From contig NZ_JARXYX010000026.1 of the NCBI RefSeq assembly GCF_029893585.1, positions 1-64,000 on the forward strand: a stretch of 64,000 bases of DNA. The letters run 5' to 3'. Each line of letters starts with the position of its first letter. Position 1 is the first letter of the stretch. A model generated the notes under the pieces. The model saw nothing but the letters and a program-made list of their open reading frames with translations, made no database searches and was not told where the DNA came from. Shown here piece after piece: positions 55,843 through 64,000 of the stretch. The DNA is from Streptomyces sp. LBL (GTDB lineage: Bacteria > Actinomycetota > Actinomycetes > Streptomycetales > Streptomycetaceae). Both the position numbers and the translations under genes were made by a program.

Positions 55843-56895
55843 GTGCATGTGCCTGACGGATTCATCAACGCGCCCGTATCCGCCGCGACCGGAGTCGTCG
55901 CCGCCGGCGCCGTCGCCGTGAGCCTGCGCGGCGCCCGCCGCGAACTCGACGAACGCACCGCGCCACTGGCCGGCCTGGTGGCCGCGTTCATCTTCGCCGT
56001 GCAGATGCTCAACTTCCCCGTCGCGGCGGGGACCAGCGGACATCTCCTCGGCGGCGGGCTCGCCGCGATCCTCGTCGGCCCTTACACCGGGGTCCTGTGT
56101 GTCTCCGTCGTCCTGCTGATGCAGAGCATCCTCTTCGCGGACGGCGGCCTGACCGCGCTCGGCGTGAACGTCACCGACATGGCGATCGTCACGACGGTCG
56201 TCGCGTACGCCGTCTTCCGCGGCCTGGTGAAGGTCCTGCCCCGCACGCGCCGGTCGGTGACGGTCGCCTCCTTCGTCGCCGCCCTGCTCTCGGTGCCGGC
56301 CGCGGCCCTCGCCTTCACCCTCCTGTACGCGGTCGGCGGGACCACGGAGGTCGCCATCGGCAAGGTCGCCACCGCGATGATCGGTGTGCACGTCCTGATC
56401 GGCATCGGCGAGGCCGCGATCACCGCGCTGACCGTCGGCGCCGTCATCGCCGTACGCCCGGACCTGGTGTACGGCGCCCGGGGCCTCCAGCAGAAGCTGA
56501 AGCTGCGGGTGAACGGCGAACTCGTCGACGTACCGGACGCTCAGCCGGTCCCCGTCGCCGCCCGTTCGCACCGCAAGGTGTGGATCACGGGCCTGGCGGC
56601 CTCCCTCGTGCTGGCCGGATTCGTCAGCTTCTACGCCTCCTCCCACCCCGACGGCCTGGAGAAGGTCGCCGCCGACAAGGGCATCGACCAGCGGACGAAG
56701 GAGCACGCGACCGCCGACTCCCCGCTCGCCGACTACGGCGTCAGGGACATCGAGGACGCCCGCCTCTCCAGCGGCCTCGCGGGCGTGATCGGCGTCGGCG
56801 TCACGGTCGTCGCGGGCAGCACGGTGTTCTGGGCGGTGCGCAGGCGTCGTACGAACGACACCTCCGCCACCTCTCCCGTCAGCACGGGCGTCTGA
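55843..56895 (+). CDS. cbiMN: CbiM-CbiN fusion, nickel/cobalt ECF transporter substrate subunit
   Basis: The 350-residue protein joins CbiM (to about residue 215) and CbiN. The mature N-terminus VHVPDGFINAPV carries the His that binds the metal; membrane helices follow (GLVAAFIFAVQMLNFPVAAG, TGVLCVSVVLLMQSILFADG). The C-terminal part has the CbiN pattern: a membrane helix (WITGLAASLVLAGFVSFYAS), SHPDGLEKVAADKG, LADYGVRD and a second helix. GTG 55843 is the start of a leaderless message. First in cbiMN-Q-O. The Nur-like box upstream points to nickel; cobalt remains possible. Confidence 0.9.
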   Translation: MHVPDGFINAPVSAATGVVAAGAVAVSLRGARRELDERTAPLAGLVAAFIFAVQMLNFPVAAGTSGHLLGGGLAAILVGPYTGVLCVSVVLLMQSILFADGGLTALGVNVTDMAIVTTVVAYAVFRGLVKVLPRTRRSVTVASFVAALLSVPAAALAFTLLYAVGGTTEVAIGKVATAMIGVHVLIGIGEAAITALTVGAVIAVRPDLVYGARGLQQKLKLRVNGELVDVPDAQPVPVAARSHRKVWITGLAASLVLAGFVSFYASSHPDGLEKVAADKGIDQRTKEHATADSPLADYGVRDIEDARLSSGLAGVIGVGVTVVAGSTVFWAVRRRRTNDTSATSPVSTGV

Positions 56896-56896
56896 C

Positions 56897-57658
56897 GTGG
56901 GGGCCGGGCACGCGCACAAGCTCTACCGGCACGGGCACTCGCCGGTGCACGCCCTGCCGCCGCACGCGAAGCTCTCGGCGACCTTCGCCTTCGTGGTGGT
57001 CGTGGTCTCGACCCCGCGGGAGGCGATGTGGGCGTTCGGCCTGTACGCCGTACTGCTGGCCTGCGTCGCCCGGGCGGCCCGCGTCCCCGGCGGCTTCCTG
57101 CTCAAGCGGCTGCTGATCGAGGTCCCGTTCGTCGCCTTCGCGGTGCTGATGCCGTTCGTGGCGGAGGGCGAGCGGGTCGAGGTACTGGGGCTCTCGCTGA
57201 GCGTGAACGGCCTGTGGGGCGCCTGGAACGTACTCGCCAAGGGCACCCTCGGCGTCGCCGCCTCCGTGCTCCTCGCGTCCACCACCGAACTGCGCGAACT
57301 CCTGCTGGGGCTCCAGCGGTTGAAGCTCCCGCCGCTGCTCGTGCAGATCGCGTCCTTCATGATCCGGTACGGCGATGTCATCACCGACGAGATGCGGCGG
57401 ATGCGGATCGCCCGGGAGTCCCGGGGCTTCGAGGCCCGGGGTGTGAAGCACTGGGGCGTCCTCGCGAAATCGGCGGGCGCGCTGTTCATCCGCTCCTACG
57501 AGCGCGGAGAGCGGGTCCACCTGGCCATGGTCAGCCGGGGGTACGCCGGGTCCATGCCGGTGATCGACGAGGTGACCGCGTCCCGGGCGCAGTGGTCGTA
57601 CGCCCTCACCCTCCCGTTCGTCGCCCTCGTCGTCTGCGTGCTGGGATGGGCTCTGTGA
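56897..57658 (+). CDS. cbiQ: CbiQ energy-coupling-factor transmembrane protein
   Basis: The T component of the ECF transporter, 253 residues. Helices at about 30-75 and 85-110, then the coupling-motif region with ASTTELRELLLGLQRLKLPP and RIARESRGFEARGV, where the Arg-rich ARG motifs contact the ATPase, and GERVHLAMVSRGY. GTG 56897 follows the cbiMN stop by one base, and the 3' end overlaps the CbiO gene, so translation is coupled. Confidence 0.9.
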   Translation: MGAGHAHKLYRHGHSPVHALPPHAKLSATFAFVVVVVSTPREAMWAFGLYAVLLACVARAARVPGGFLLKRLLIEVPFVAFAVLMPFVAEGERVEVLGLSLSVNGLWGAWNVLAKGTLGVAASVLLASTTELRELLLGLQRLKLPPLLVQIASFMIRYGDVITDEMRRMRIARESRGFEARGVKHWGVLAKSAGALFIRSYERGERVHLAMVSRGYAGSMPVIDEVTASRAQWSYALTLPFVALVVCVLGWAL

Positions 57659-58434
57659 CTGCTTCCCCCGTGACTGATTCCCTCATGACCGCCTCCCTGG
57701 AGGTCTCGGGCCTCGCCTTCGCCTACCCCGACGGCCACCAGGCGCTGTTCGGCGTGGACTTCACCATCGCCCGGGGCGAGCGGGTCGCGCTGCTCGGCCC
57801 GAACGGCGCCGGCAAGACGACCCTGGTGCTGCACCTCAACGGCATCCTGAGCGGCGGCACCGGCACGGTGACGGTCGCCGGGCTGCCCGTCGGCAAGCAG
57901 CACATGGCGGAGATCCGGCGCAAGGTCGGCATCGTCTTCCAGGACCCCGACGACCAGCTCTTCATGCCGACCGTGCGCGAGGACGTGGCCTTCGGACCGG
58001 CGGCGGCCGGGCTGCGGGGGCCGGAGCTGGAGCAGCGGGTCGACCGGGCGCTGGAGCGGGTCGGCATGGCGGAGTTCAAGGCCCGGCCCCCGCACCATCT
58101 CTCCTTCGGGCAGCGGCGCCGGGTGGCCGTGGCGACGGTCCTCGCGATGGAACCGGAGATCCTCGTCCTGGACGAGCCGTCCTCCAACCTCGACCCGGCC
58201 TCCCGCCGCGAACTCGCCGACATCCTGCGCTCGCTGGACGTGACCGTCCTGATGGTCACGCACGACCTGCCGTACGCCCTGGAGCTGTGCTCCCGCGCCC
58301 TGATCCTGAGCGAGGGCACCGTCGCGGCCGACGGCAGGACCGGCGAGCTCCTCTCCGACGACGCGCTGATGCGGGCCCACCGGCTGGAGCTGCCGTTCGG
58401 ATTCGACCCGCGGTCGGTGACGATGGGCGCGTGA
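57646..58434 (+). CDS. cbiO: CbiO energy-coupling-factor ATPase
   Basis: The ATPase of the metal importer, 262 residues. Walker A GPNGAGKTTLVLHLNG, Q-loop FQDPDDQLFMPTVRED, signature HLSFGQRRRVAVAT, Walker B EILVLDEPSSNLD, H-switch VTHDLPYALELC. ATG 57646 overlaps cbiQ by 13 bp; GTG 57655 and ATG 57685 are in frame alternatives. The signature is LSFGQ rather than LSGGQ, as in many CbiO proteins. Confidence 0.93.
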   Translation: MGSVTASPVTDSLMTASLEVSGLAFAYPDGHQALFGVDFTIARGERVALLGPNGAGKTTLVLHLNGILSGGTGTVTVAGLPVGKQHMAEIRRKVGIVFQDPDDQLFMPTVREDVAFGPAAAGLRGPELEQRVDRALERVGMAEFKARPPHHLSFGQRRRVAVATVLAMEPEILVLDEPSSNLDPASRRELADILRSLDVTVLMVTHDLPYALELCSRALILSEGTVAADGRTGELLSDDALMRAHRLELPFGFDPRSVTMGA

Positions 58435-58439
58435 CCGTC

Positions 58440-58483
58440 GGTGTGAACGGCGGCGTGAACGTGGGCGTGAACGTGGGCGTGAC
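58440..58483 (+). repeat. 12-bp repeats after cbiO
   Basis: The unit GGCGTGAACGTG (with variants) is repeated about four times straight after the cbiO stop. It is non-coding as far as I can see; the rest of 58484-58616 shows no gene. Confidence 0.7.
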
Positions 58484-58616
58484 TGTTCCGAGGAATCGAA
58501 GAGGCAGAGGAATCGCAGGCGACCGCGGCTTGTTGCGCCTCGTGGCGTGGGTGAGTCGTACGTGACTCGCAGATGAGTCGCAGATGCGTCGCAGGTGATC
58601 GGACGGGAGTACCGAG

Positions 58617-59885
58617 GTGGACGTCGGCGTGGACGTGAACGGCAGCGTGGCCGACGGCTTCGAGCCGGTCAGGGACGCGTTCGTGCGGAACTTCGAGGCT
58701 CTCGGGGACCGGGGCGCGGCGGTCGCCGTGTACCGGGACGGACGCAGGGTCGTCGATCTGTGGGGCGGTACCAAGGACGTCGACGGGACCGAGCCCTGGC
58801 AGCGCGGCACCGCCCAGGTGATCCGCTCGGCGACCAAGGGCGTCGCCGCCGCCGTACCGCTGCTGCTGCACCAGCGCGGGGAGCTGGACCTGGACGCGCC
58901 GGTGGGCGAGTACTGGCCGGAGTTCAAGGCGCACGGCAAGGACCGGGTGCTGGTGCGGCAGGTGCTGAACCACCGGGCCGGGCTGCCGCTGCTCGACCGG
59001 CCGATCACGCCGGAACAGGCCCTGGATCCGTACCGGGGCCCCGAAGCGGTCGCCGCCCAGGCGCCCGTCTGGGAGCCCGGCACGGGCCACGGCTACCACG
59101 CACTGACGTACGGCTGGATGCTCGACGAACTGGTGCGGCGGGTGACGGGGCAGGACGCCGGCGAGTGGATCGCGGCCGAGATCGCCGGGCCGCTCGGCCT
59201 GGATCTGTGGCTGGGGCTGCCGCCGGCGGAGGAGACGGCGGGCCGGGCGGGCCGGGTCGGCCCTCTGGACGACGCCCGCGAGCCCGCCCCAGGTTCCGGC
59301 CTGCGGGTCCGCCCGAAGCGTGCGGTCACCGCGGCCTACGACGACCCGGACTCCCTCACCCGCCGGGCGTTCGCCGCGATCACGCCCTTCCCCGACCAGA
59401 ACGACCCGGCGTACCGCGCGGTGGCCCTGCCCGCGGCCAACGGCATCGCCACGGCCGACGGACTGGCCCGCTTCTACGCGGCCCTGATCGGCGAGGTCAA
59501 GGGCGTTGGTGAGCCCGACGGGATCCGCGAGGCCGACGGGATCCGCGAGGCCGACAACATACGGCTGTTCGAGCCGATACGGCTGTTCGAGCCGGCCACG
59601 GTCGAGGCGGCCCGCGCCGAGGAATCGGCGGGTCCGGACCGGGTCCTGGTGGTGAACACCCGCTTCGGCCTCGGCTACATGCTGCGCGGCAGCGCCTCGC
59701 CGCTGCTCGGCCCGGGCTCGTTCGGCCACCCGGGCCGGGGCGGCACGCTCGGTTTCGCCGACCCGGAGACCGGCATCGCCCTCGGCTATGTCACGAACGG
59801 TTTCCGCAAGACCGTGACAGCGGATCCGCGGGCGCAGGCGCTGGTCAGGGCGGTGCGTACCGCGCTGGAGCAGCTCACACGTTGA
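58617..59885 (+). CDS. Serine hydrolase of the beta-lactamase (class C/EstB) family
   Basis: 422 residues. S-x-x-K is in QVIRSATKGVAA (about residue 80), the Tyr motif in GYHALTYGWMLDELVRR, and the third box in FGHPGRGGTLGF. No signal peptide, so it is probably a cytoplasmic esterase rather than a true beta-lactamase. A loop at about 300-326 contains two tandem 18-bp duplications (GIREAD twice, IRLFEP twice; DNA 59517-59552 and 59559-59594). GTG 58617 follows AGTACCGAG. The 3' end overlaps the DUF1876 gene by 11 bp. Confidence 0.88.
   Translation: MDVGVDVNGSVADGFEPVRDAFVRNFEALGDRGAAVAVYRDGRRVVDLWGGTKDVDGTEPWQRGTAQVIRSATKGVAAAVPLLLHQRGELDLDAPVGEYWPEFKAHGKDRVLVRQVLNHRAGLPLLDRPITPEQALDPYRGPEAVAAQAPVWEPGTGHGYHALTYGWMLDELVRRVTGQDAGEWIAAEIAGPLGLDLWLGLPPAEETAGRAGRVGPLDDAREPAPGSGLRVRPKRAVTAAYDDPDSLTRRAFAAITPFPDQNDPAYRAVALPAANGIATADGLARFYAALIGEVKGVGEPDGIREADGIREADNIRLFEPIRLFEPATVEAARAEESAGPDRVLVVNTRFGLGYMLRGSASPLLGPGSFGHPGRGGTLGFADPETGIALGYVTNGFRKTVTADPRAQALVRAVRTALEQLTR
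59517..59594 (+). repeat. Two adjacent 18-bp tandem duplications in the serine hydrolase
   Basis: GACGGGATCCGCGAGGCC at 59517 and 59535, then ATACGGCTGTTCGAGCCG at 59559 and 59577; both pairs are exact and in frame. Two independent duplications within 80 bp are unusual. Confidence 0.9.
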
Positions 59886-60150
59886 TCGTGTGCGAAGTCC
59901 GTCCGGACGCCTGGTCGATCTCGTCGTGCGCCTTGGTCAGCAACTGCATCGCGAGTTCGTTCAGAGCGCGGGCCGCGGCGACCTCCTCCCCCACCCTCGG
60001 CTGGTTCGGGTCGGCGTGGTGGCGGCTGGCGTGCCCGTGCGTCCGTACTTCGGTGCCGTCGGGCAGCCGCACCATCGCGGCCGCCCGGGTGTGCTGATCA
60101 TCCTCCTGGAACTCCAGCTCGATGTGCCATCCCACAGTGGTGTGCATCAT
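59875..60150 (-). CDS. DUF1876 (dsRBD-fold) protein
   Basis: A 91-residue single-domain protein beginning MMHTTVGWHIELEFQEDDQH and containing AAMVRLPDGTEVRTHGHASR, ARALNELAMQLL and a short C-terminal tail. The fold resembles dsRBD, but RNA binding is not shown. Start 60150 is chosen because GGAGGTGAT lies right before it. It is convergent with and overlaps the serine hydrolase by 11 bp. Confidence 0.85.
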   Translation of the reverse strand: MMHTTVGWHIELEFQEDDQHTRAAAMVRLPDGTEVRTHGHASRHHADPNQPRVGEEVAAARALNELAMQLLTKAHDEIDQASGRTSHTINV

Positions 60151-60353
60151 GACGATCACCTCCGGAACCCCTGCTTCCAGGGTGCTCCTCCACGACGGGC
60201 TACGCAGCACTCCGGTTACCACTCCGAAGCACCACTCCGGCCCACGGCCGCTCCCGGGAACGGCTCGGTGGAACAGCTCGACGGAACGGACCGGTGAAGT
60301 GGCTCAGCGGAAACGGCCCACAGAGGGGTGGCCTGGGGTCCTGCTGGTGGCTG

Positions 60354-61178
60354 TCAGCCCTTGAGGAACTCAAGGAGGTCGGCGTTGAGCTGGTCCTTGT
60401 GGGTGTCGGTGATGCCGTGGGGGGCGCCGGGGTAGACCTTGAGCTGGGCGCCGGCGATCAGGGCCGCGGATGCCTTTCCGCCGACCTCGAACGGCACCAC
60501 CTGGTCGTCGTCGCCGTGGATCACCAGGGTCGGCACGTCGAACTTGGCCAGGTCGGCACGGAAGTCCGTCGCCGAGAACGCGGCGATGCTTTCGTAGGCG
60601 TTGCGGTGGCCCGCCTGCATGCCCTGGCGCCAGAACGCGTCCTGCATGCCCTGGGAGGCCGACTGGCCGTCACGGTTGTTGCCGAAGAACGGTCCGGCGG
60701 CCAGGTCCTTGTAGAGCTGGGACCGGTCGGCCAGCGACCCGGCCCGCAGACCGTCGAACACCTCGATGTCCACCCCGCCGGGGTTGTCGGGCGTCTTGAG
60801 CATGAACGGCGGCACCGAGGAGACCAGCACCGCCTTGGCGACCTTCGCGCTACCGTGCCGTCCGATGTAGTGCGCGACCTCGCCGCCCCCGGTGGAGAAG
60901 CCGACCAGGCTGACGCCGTTCAGGTCCAGGGCGTCGATCAGGGCCGCCAGGTCGTCGGCGTAGGTGTCCATCTCGTTGCCGTCCCACGTCTGCGTGGAGC
61001 GGCCGTGGCCACGGCGATCGTGGGCGATGACGCGGAACCCGTTCTCGGCCAGGAAGAGCATCTGCGCCTCCCACGAGTCGGAGTTCAGCGGCCACCCGTG
61101 GCTCAGGACGACCGGCTGGCCCTTGCCCCAGTCCTTGTAGTAGATCTGCGCGCCGTCGGGGCTGGTGATGTACGACAT
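60354..61178 (-). CDS. Non-heme chloroperoxidase-like alpha/beta hydrolase
   Basis: 274 residues of the cofactor-free haloperoxidase/esterase family: VVLSHGWPLNSDSWEAQ (oxyanion), RVIAHDRRGHGRS, nucleophile VSLVGFSTGGGEVAHY (Ser), TLVIHGDDDQVVP (Asp) and YPGAPHGITDTH (His). The family start MSYITSPDGAQIYYKDWG is exact. AGGAG is upstream of ATG 61178. Physiological role is likely ester hydrolysis; peracid-based halogenation is a side activity in the family. Confidence 0.92.
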   Translation of the reverse strand: MSYITSPDGAQIYYKDWGKGQPVVLSHGWPLNSDSWEAQMLFLAENGFRVIAHDRRGHGRSTQTWDGNEMDTYADDLAALIDALDLNGVSLVGFSTGGGEVAHYIGRHGSAKVAKAVLVSSVPPFMLKTPDNPGGVDIEVFDGLRAGSLADRSQLYKDLAAGPFFGNNRDGQSASQGMQDAFWRQGMQAGHRNAYESIAAFSATDFRADLAKFDVPTLVIHGDDDQVVPFEVGGKASAALIAGAQLKVYPGAPHGITDTHKDQLNADLLEFLKG

Positions 61179-61473
61179 GTCATGTCTCCTAATAATTGGT
61201 CCGTGCTGGGAATGTGTGGCCTGGAAGGACGCCGTGCGAAGTGGCAGGACGCACGCAGTCCTGGCACACCCACGTCAGGTCGGTGCCGGAAGGGGCCCGC
61301 ACCCGATCGCGTACCCCGTGGTCTCCCGTACGACGTCAGCCCTGGCCCGCGTGACCTTCTGGGCCGGAAGGAAGCAGCCCTTCCAGGTGTGCGCCGGTCC
61401 TACCGGGCGTCGTGTTCAGAGGATCAGCCTCTGCCGACTCGTACCGCCGACCGAACGGGAAAGGGTGCAACCC
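61179..61473. other. Intergenic stretch upstream of the hydrolase
   Basis: Close to the hydrolase start CCAATTATTAGG (minus strand) is AT-rich for this genome and could be its promoter or operator. The remaining 250 bp carry no recognisable gene or hairpin. Confidence 0.4.
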
Positions 61474-61773
61474 ATGGAACTCGACCCCAACCTCTGTTTG
61501 GACGTTCCGGAGGGTTTTGACGATACGGAAGGTTTCGACGATACGGAGGGTTTCGACGATACGGAGGGTTTCGACGATACGGACGCTGAGACTCAGGTGC
61601 ATCCCATGGCCAGGACACTGTTCCCCGCCACATCAGCCGCGGAAGCGTTCAGGAAAGTCCACGCTCCTCGTGGACGCCCTCGCCGACCGTTGGGGCGTCA
61701 CCCCCGGCCCGCACCCGCGCACGACGGTCTGGGCCGAGCTGAAGACAGTAGCCATGTACTGTACCCATCGTGA
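61474..61773 (+). pseudogene. HATPase-regulator remnant fused to an EGFDDT repeat
   Basis: ATG 61474 (AAAGGG upstream) opens MELDPNLCLDVP followed by four EGFDDT units and MARTLFPATSAAEAFRK. From about 61650 the neighbouring frame reads STLLVDALADRWGVTPGPHP and TTVWAEL, clearly the G2 box and C-terminus of an anti-sigma-like HATPase (compare 49545). The two parts are out of frame and most of the ATPase domain is missing, so this is a relic. Confidence 0.6.
61510..61581 (+). repeat. Four 18-bp units encoding EGFDDT
   Basis: GAGGGTTTTGACGATACG and three copies with one or no change follow each other exactly; the last two units are identical. Confidence 0.9.
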
Positions 61774-62228
61774 GTGACGCACCGAAGGCCCTCTCCCCCA
61801 CCCCCGGCTACCTCGTCTGGCGCCTGGCCAACAAGTGGCGCACCGCCGTGGACCAAGCCCTGGCGCCCCTGAACCTGACCCACGCCCAGTACGTGCTGCT
61901 GGCCTCCCTGAGCGGGATGGAGGCGTCAGGTGGGCAGCCCAGTCAGCGGGAGCTGGCCGACCACACGGGACTTGAGGCGCTGTACGTGTCGAAGCTGGCG
62001 CGTGCCCTGGAGGCGGCCGGGCTGGTCGGGCGTACCCGGGATACCGAGGACACCCGGGTGGTACGTCTGGCGCTCACCGACGAGGGGAAGGCGGCCGTGC
62101 GGCCCGCCGTCGCCGCCGTACAGGTGCTCCTCGATCAGCTGCTGACCCCGCTGGGCGGGCTGGACGACCGGCGGACCGAGGACTTCAAGCGCACCCTCAC
62201 CCAACTCCTCGACACCCCACTGGGCTGA
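61770..62228 (+). CDS. MarR-family transcriptional regulator
   Basis: 152 residues: GYLVWRLANKWRTAVDQALA, LNLTHAQYVLLASLSGM, SQRELADHTGLEALYVSKLA (recognition helix near 70-90), RTRDTEDTRVVRLALTDEG (wing). GTG 61770; the sequence just before it (TAGCCATGTACTGTACC) includes the nearly symmetric GTACTGTAC and may be promoter plus operator. It is convergent with the MMPL gene. The target is unknown; MMPL pumps are common MarR targets, but here they are not divergent. Confidence 0.88.
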   Translation: MSDAPKALSPTPGYLVWRLANKWRTAVDQALAPLNLTHAQYVLLASLSGMEASGGQPSQRELADHTGLEALYVSKLARALEAAGLVGRTRDTEDTRVVRLALTDEGKAAVRPAVAAVQVLLDQLLTPLGGLDDRRTEDFKRTLTQLLDTPLG

Positions 62229-62301
62229 GACGAGGAAAGCCGGTGAGGACGCCCCGTCCCCACGGAGCCCTCACCGGCTGGTCAAGCAGCGGAAGCCAGA
62301 G

Positions 62302-62391
62302 GCGTCGGACGCGTCAGATGCGTCAGATGCGTCAACGCTTCAGACGCTTCGGACGCGTCGGACGCTTCGGACGCTTCGGACGCGTCAGGCG
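62302..62391. repeat. 9-bp tandem repeats at the MMPL 3' end
   Basis: About ten units of GCGTCGGAC/GCTTCGGAC/GCGTCAGAT continue from within the MMPL stop region into the intergenic space. One unit is 8 bp. The stop codon (62385-62387) lies inside the array, so the array would extend the protein by DASEAS-like residues if the stop were lost. Confidence 0.8.
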
Positions 62392-64000
62392 CGTACCAGC
62401 TCCCGGTCCTCGTCCGGATCCACCTCGCCGGCCTTCTTGAGGTCGTCCGCCGTCCGCAGACCCTCGCCCTCGACGTCCACGTTCGGCAGGGCGCGGTCCA
62501 GCCACTTCGGCAGCCACCAGGCCTTGTGGCCGAGCAGCGCGAGCACCGCCGGGACGATCGCCATGCGGACGACGAACGCGTCGAAGAAGACGGCGATCGC
62601 GAGGCTGAAGCCGATCGTCTTGATCATGGCCTCGCTTGCGGTGATGAAGCCGCCGAAGACGGCCATCATGATGATCGCGGCGGCGGCCACCACCCGGGCA
62701 CTGTGCCGGAAGCCGGTCACCACGGCCTGGGCGGGCGTCTCCCCGTGGACGTACGCCTCCCGCATGCGGGTCACGAGGAACACCTCGTAGTCCATCGCGA
62801 GTCCGAAGACCACGCCCACCATGAAGATCGGCATCATCGACATGATCGGGCCGGTCTCCTCGACGCCGATCAGGCCGGCCAGCCAGCCCCACTGGAAGAC
62901 CGCGACCACGGCACCGAGGGCGGCGAGCACGCTGAGCAGGAAGCCGAGGGCCGCCTTCAGCGGGACCAGGACGGAGCGGAAGACCGCGATCAGGAGCAGG
63001 AAGGCGAGACCGACCACGAGACCCAGGTACGGGATCAGCGCGTCGTTGAGCTTCTGGGAGAAGTCGATGTTCATCGCGGTGGCGCCGGTGACCAGCACCT
63101 TCGCGCCCGTGTCCGCCTCGACGCCATGGCCCTGGTCACGGATGGCGTGGACCAGGTCCTCGGTCTGCGTCGAGGACGGCTTGGAGCCCGGGATCACGGT
63201 GATCGTCGCGGTGTCGCCGGCCTTGTTGAACATGGCCGGGGTCACCGTCGCGACGTCCTTCAGGCCCCTGATCCCGTCGGTCACCGTGGTGGCCGCGGCC
63301 TTGGGGTCGTCGCTGTCCTTGGCGTCGACCACGATCATCAGGGGACCGTTGAAGCCGGGGCCGAAGCCCTCCGACAGCAGGTCGTACGCCCGGCGCTGGG
63401 TGGTGGACGTCGACTGCGAGCCGTCGTCGGGGAGGCCCAGTTCCAGCTGGGAGGCCGGGAGGGCGATCGTTCCCAGACCGACCACGCCGAGCAGCAGCAC
63501 GGCGGCCGGACGGCGGATGACGAAGCTCGCCCAGCGGGCGCCCAGGCCGGGCTTGGCCTGCTGCTTCCGGGAGTTCTCGGAGTGCTCGGAGTTCTCGGAG
63601 TTCTCGGAGTTCTCGGAGGCCTCGGACGTGTCGCCGCCGCGCGGCGTGCGCTTCTCGCCCGTCGCCCGGACCTTCCTGCCCGCGTACCCGAGCAGCGCCG
63701 GGATCATGGTGAGCGCGATCAGGACGGCGACCACGACCGTGCCGGCAGCCGCGAGGCCCATCTTGGTCAGCATCGGGACGTTGACGACCGCGAGACCCGC
63801 CAGCGCGATCACGACCGTGAGGCCCGCGAAGACCACCGCCGAGCCGGCGGTGCCGGTGGCGCGGCCGACCGCCTCCTCGCGATCACGGCCTTCGGCCAGC
63901 TCGCTGCGGTAGCGGGAGACGATGAACAGCGCGTAGTCGATGCCGACCGCGAGGCCGATCATCAAGGCGAGCGTGGACGTGGTGTCGCCGAGGTCGAGTG
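62385..64000 (-). CDS. MMPL-family RND transporter, partial (5' part outside window)
   Basis: The frame is open to base 64000; 538 or so C-terminal residues are visible. They include TSTLALMMIGLAVGIDYALF with the Gly-x-x-x-Asp-Tyr motif of MMPL helix 4, a linker (SENSENSENSEH, 9-bp repeats at 63572-63617), a second periplasmic loop (TSTTQRRAYDLLSEGFGPGF), and the second helix bundle with VVFGLAMDYEVFLVTRMREA. These proton-driven exporters move lipids or siderophores in mycobacteria; the substrate here is unknown. The C-terminal 50 residues are charged and cytoplasmic. Confidence 0.92.
   Translation of the reverse strand, partial: LDLGDTTSTLALMIGLAVGIDYALFIVSRYRSELAEGRDREEAVGRATGTAGSAVVFAGLTVVIALAGLAVVNVPMLTKMGLAAAGTVVVAVLIALTMIPALLGYAGRKVRATGEKRTPRGGDTSEASENSENSENSEHSENSRKQQAKPGLGARWASFVIRRPAAVLLLGVVGLGTIALPASQLELGLPDDGSQSTSTTQRRAYDLLSEGFGPGFNGPLMIVVDAKDSDDPKAAATTVTDGIRGLKDVATVTPAMFNKAGDTATITVIPGSKPSSTQTEDLVHAIRDQGHGVEADTGAKVLVTGATAMNIDFSQKLNDALIPYLGLVVGLAFLLLIAVFRSVLVPLKAALGFLLSVLAALGAVVAVFQWGWLAGLIGVEETGPIMSMMPIFMVGVVFGLAMDYEVFLVTRMREAYVHGETPAQAVVTGFRHSARVVAAAAIIMMAVFGGFITASEAMIKTIGFSLAIAVFFDAFVVRMAIVPAVLALLGHKAWWLPKWLDRALPNVDVEGEGLRTADDLKKAGEVDPDEDRELVRA

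Noticed and set aside
58287..58565. Small ORFs after cbiO built on the 12-bp repeats
   Set aside because: They overlap the cbiO end, consist of low-complexity GVNVGV-like sequence and have no start signal.

Overview
The window comes from a Streptomyces chromosome (or a very close relative). The DNA is very GC-rich with strong third-position GC bias, GTG starts and leaderless-looking starts are common, and several loci are Streptomyces hallmarks: a complete conservon (cvnA-E), an SsgA-like sporulation protein (SsgE type), WhiJ-like XRE/DUF397 genes, a GT39 protein O-mannosyltransferase and an Rpf with DUF348 repeats. Gene order (glmU-prs-rplY-pth-ppc, the gal genes, ispE-rsmA-rpf-tatD-rsmI-pmt, two PBPs, ssgE, cbiMNQO) matches what I recall of the conserved core of streptomycete chromosomes.

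Layout. 1-0.7 kb: edge of an IS701-type transposase. 0.8-10.4 kb: core metabolism and translation (glmU, prs, rplY, pth, ppc) and a desaturase with its own TetR regulator. 10.4-14.8 kb: Uma2-type protein, a trans-aconitate methyltransferase divergent from a MarR regulator, a NarL-type regulator, a GNAT protein and a crotonase remnant. 14.9-19 kb: conservon cvnABCDE. 19.2-22.6 kb: galT-galE-galK with a repeat-type operator. 22.7-33 kb: an accessory, partly decayed zone (DUF6924 protein, fused remnants of a WhiJ-like locus, two ISAs1-family copies around a redox/HbpS gene group, DUF397 fragments, EthD and MerR genes, a hydrolase, a chimeric TetR/integrase ORF). 33-38 kb: an atypical response regulator and two tandem membrane-anchored PQQ-type propeller proteins. 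37.9-48 kb: core genes (ABC-F, ispE, rsmA, rpf, tatD, zinc-ribbon protein, rsmI, pmt). 48-51.4 kb: an inserted islet (methyltransferase, DUF6924, HATPase, XRE, DUF397) bounded by 22-bp direct repeats made from the 3' end of pmt. 51.5-60 kb: two PBPs, ssgE, cbiMN-Q-O behind a Nur-like box, a serine hydrolase and a DUF1876 protein. 60-64 kb: a chloroperoxidase-like hydrolase, another HATPase remnant, a MarR regulator and an MMPL transporter that runs off the edge.

The most interesting signals are: (i) the module DUF6924 (+) / HATPase (-) / XRE-DUF5753 (+) / DUF397 (+) occurs twice, once intact inside the pmt islet and once decayed next to gal, which ties the uncharacterised DUF6924 family to WhiJ-like switches; (ii) the 22-bp repeats show how the intact copy sits in the chromosome; (iii) there are unusually many short tandem repeats, mostly multiples of 3 bp, at gene ends, linkers and intergenic control regions; (iv) several strong palindromes or repeat operators lie next to plausible cognate regulators (desaturase/TetR, tam/MarR, oxidoreductase/GlxA-type, galT, cbiMN). 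No rRNA, tRNA or CRISPR array was seen.
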